A DNA stretch of 64,000 bases, taken from NCBI GenBank assembly GCA_947478805.1, contig CANJXQ010000004.1, positions 1-64,000 of the forward strand, given 5' to 3'. Position numbers and translations under genes: made by a program. Shown here piece after piece: positions 63,704 to 64,000 of the stretch (the stretch's first letter is position 1; the number at the start of each line of letters is the position of its first letter). Source of the stretch: Betaproteobacteria bacterium (GTDB taxonomy: Bacteria; Pseudomonadota; Gammaproteobacteria; Burkholderiales; SG8-39). Under the pieces are notes generated by a model. It was not told where the DNA came from, ran no database searches, and was given only the letters and a program-made list of their open reading frames with translations.

Positions 63704-64000
63704 CTAGGTCCTCACGCTTTCCGATTCGCCGAACAGGCCGTGCGGACGGATCAGCAGCACCACGAGGATCACCAGGAAGGGCAGCGAGCTTTCGATCACG
63801 CTGGGCAGGAAGAGCGAGCCCACCGTCTCGCCAAAGCCGAGGATAAACGCGCCGAGCAGCAGGCCGAGGATCGATCCGCTGCCCGCCAGCACGATGATGG
63901 CGATGCCCTTGAGCATGAGGTTGGCACCTGAGTAGGCGTCCATGGTCGCGAGCAGGATGGTGAGGAGTAGGCCCGCGATCGCCGCGAGCGCGCCGCAGGC
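63704..64000 (-). CDS. livH: Branched-chain-type ABC transporter permease LivH (C-terminal part)
   Basis: Only the C-terminal 98 residues lie in the window. The frame stays open to the right edge, so the track's M at 63943 is internal. Visible features are MLKGIAIIVLAGSGSILGLLLGAFILGFGETVGSLFLP and the closing VLVVLLIRPHGLFGE-type end (VVLLIRPHGLFGESESVRT), both typical of LivH. The remaining helices and any livK gene lie to the right of the window. Confidence 0.9.
   Translation of the reverse strand, partial: ACGALAAIAGLLLTILLATMDAYSGANLMLKGIAIIVLAGSGSILGLLLGAFILGFGETVGSLFLPSVIESSLPFLVILVVLLIRPHGLFGESESVRT

Overview
The window reads as a chromosomal segment of a high-GC betaproteobacterium, probably of the Burkholderiales/Rhodocyclales type. 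The evidence is the order zapB-like, zapA, 6S RNA, EVE protein, hemE, priA, argS, SPOR protein, dsbA, an orphan Bug/TctC binding protein, a class I PHA synthase and a leucine/isovalerate (liu) gene set. This placement is inferred from gene content and order, not from a phylogeny. No rRNA or tRNA genes, CRISPR arrays, transposases or phage genes were seen.

Region 1 (1-12.2 kb) is mostly housekeeping. It starts with a partial TonB-dependent receptor (btuB type) on the minus strand, led by a cobalamin riboswitch whose expression platform can be read directly: an anti-Shine-Dalgarno tract perfectly complementary to the ribosome binding site. The division genes, 6S RNA with terminator, EVE protein, hemE, priA, argS, a SPOR protein and two DsbA-like oxidoreductases flanking an exported rhodanese follow. 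The hemE-priA gap holds a 122-bp repeat element and a DnaA-box cluster next to AT-rich DNA.

Region 2 (12.2-28 kb) is acyl-CoA and storage metabolism: a BtuF-like cobalamin/metal receptor, PHA synthase with an MBL hydrolase, two tandem TIM-barrel isomerase-like proteins, isovaleryl-CoA dehydrogenase and both methylcrotonyl-CoA carboxylase subunits. Between the latter lie SDR, RidA, DUF2306, 2-hydroxychromene-2-carboxylate isomerase-like and LOG-family genes. A second 122-bp element copy closes the liu cluster, followed by a KstD-like flavoprotein.

Region 3 (28-45 kb) is accessory: an M23 peptidase, an ArsR/double-AHSA1 operon with a legible promoter-operator, an HxlR regulator, a SOUL protein, a 14-nt tandem repeat and a GST. 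Then comes a tightly coupled minus-strand run of seven genes: CaiB-type CoA transferase, GntR, MaoC hydratase, exported methyltransferase, cytochrome b561 and two YceI proteins. A Bug binding protein diverges from it. 3-hydroxybutyryl-CoA dehydrogenase, a GAF-cyclase and a tandem EamA pair follow.

Region 4 (45-55 kb) is a copper-handling island transcribed leftward: His-rich exported protein, TolC-like outer-membrane lipoprotein, Tat-exported multicopper oxidase, cupredoxin with Met/His repeats, CusF-like protein, CopA-type ATPase and a PIN-domain protein. A 16-bp palindrome resembling a CopR-type box lies upstream, and a His-tailed EamA transporter diverges.

Region 5 (55-64 kb) contains a fatty-acid hydroxylase, prfC, mlaC, an HD hydrolase, a TetR regulator, a VOC protein, an SDR and a livFGMH branched-chain-type ABC transporter that runs off the right edge.

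The most distinctive items are the paired 122-bp elements whose border carries the stop codon of each preceding gene, the DnaA-box cluster, the riboswitch platform, the translationally coupled methyltransferase/b561/YceI module, and the RND-less copper island.
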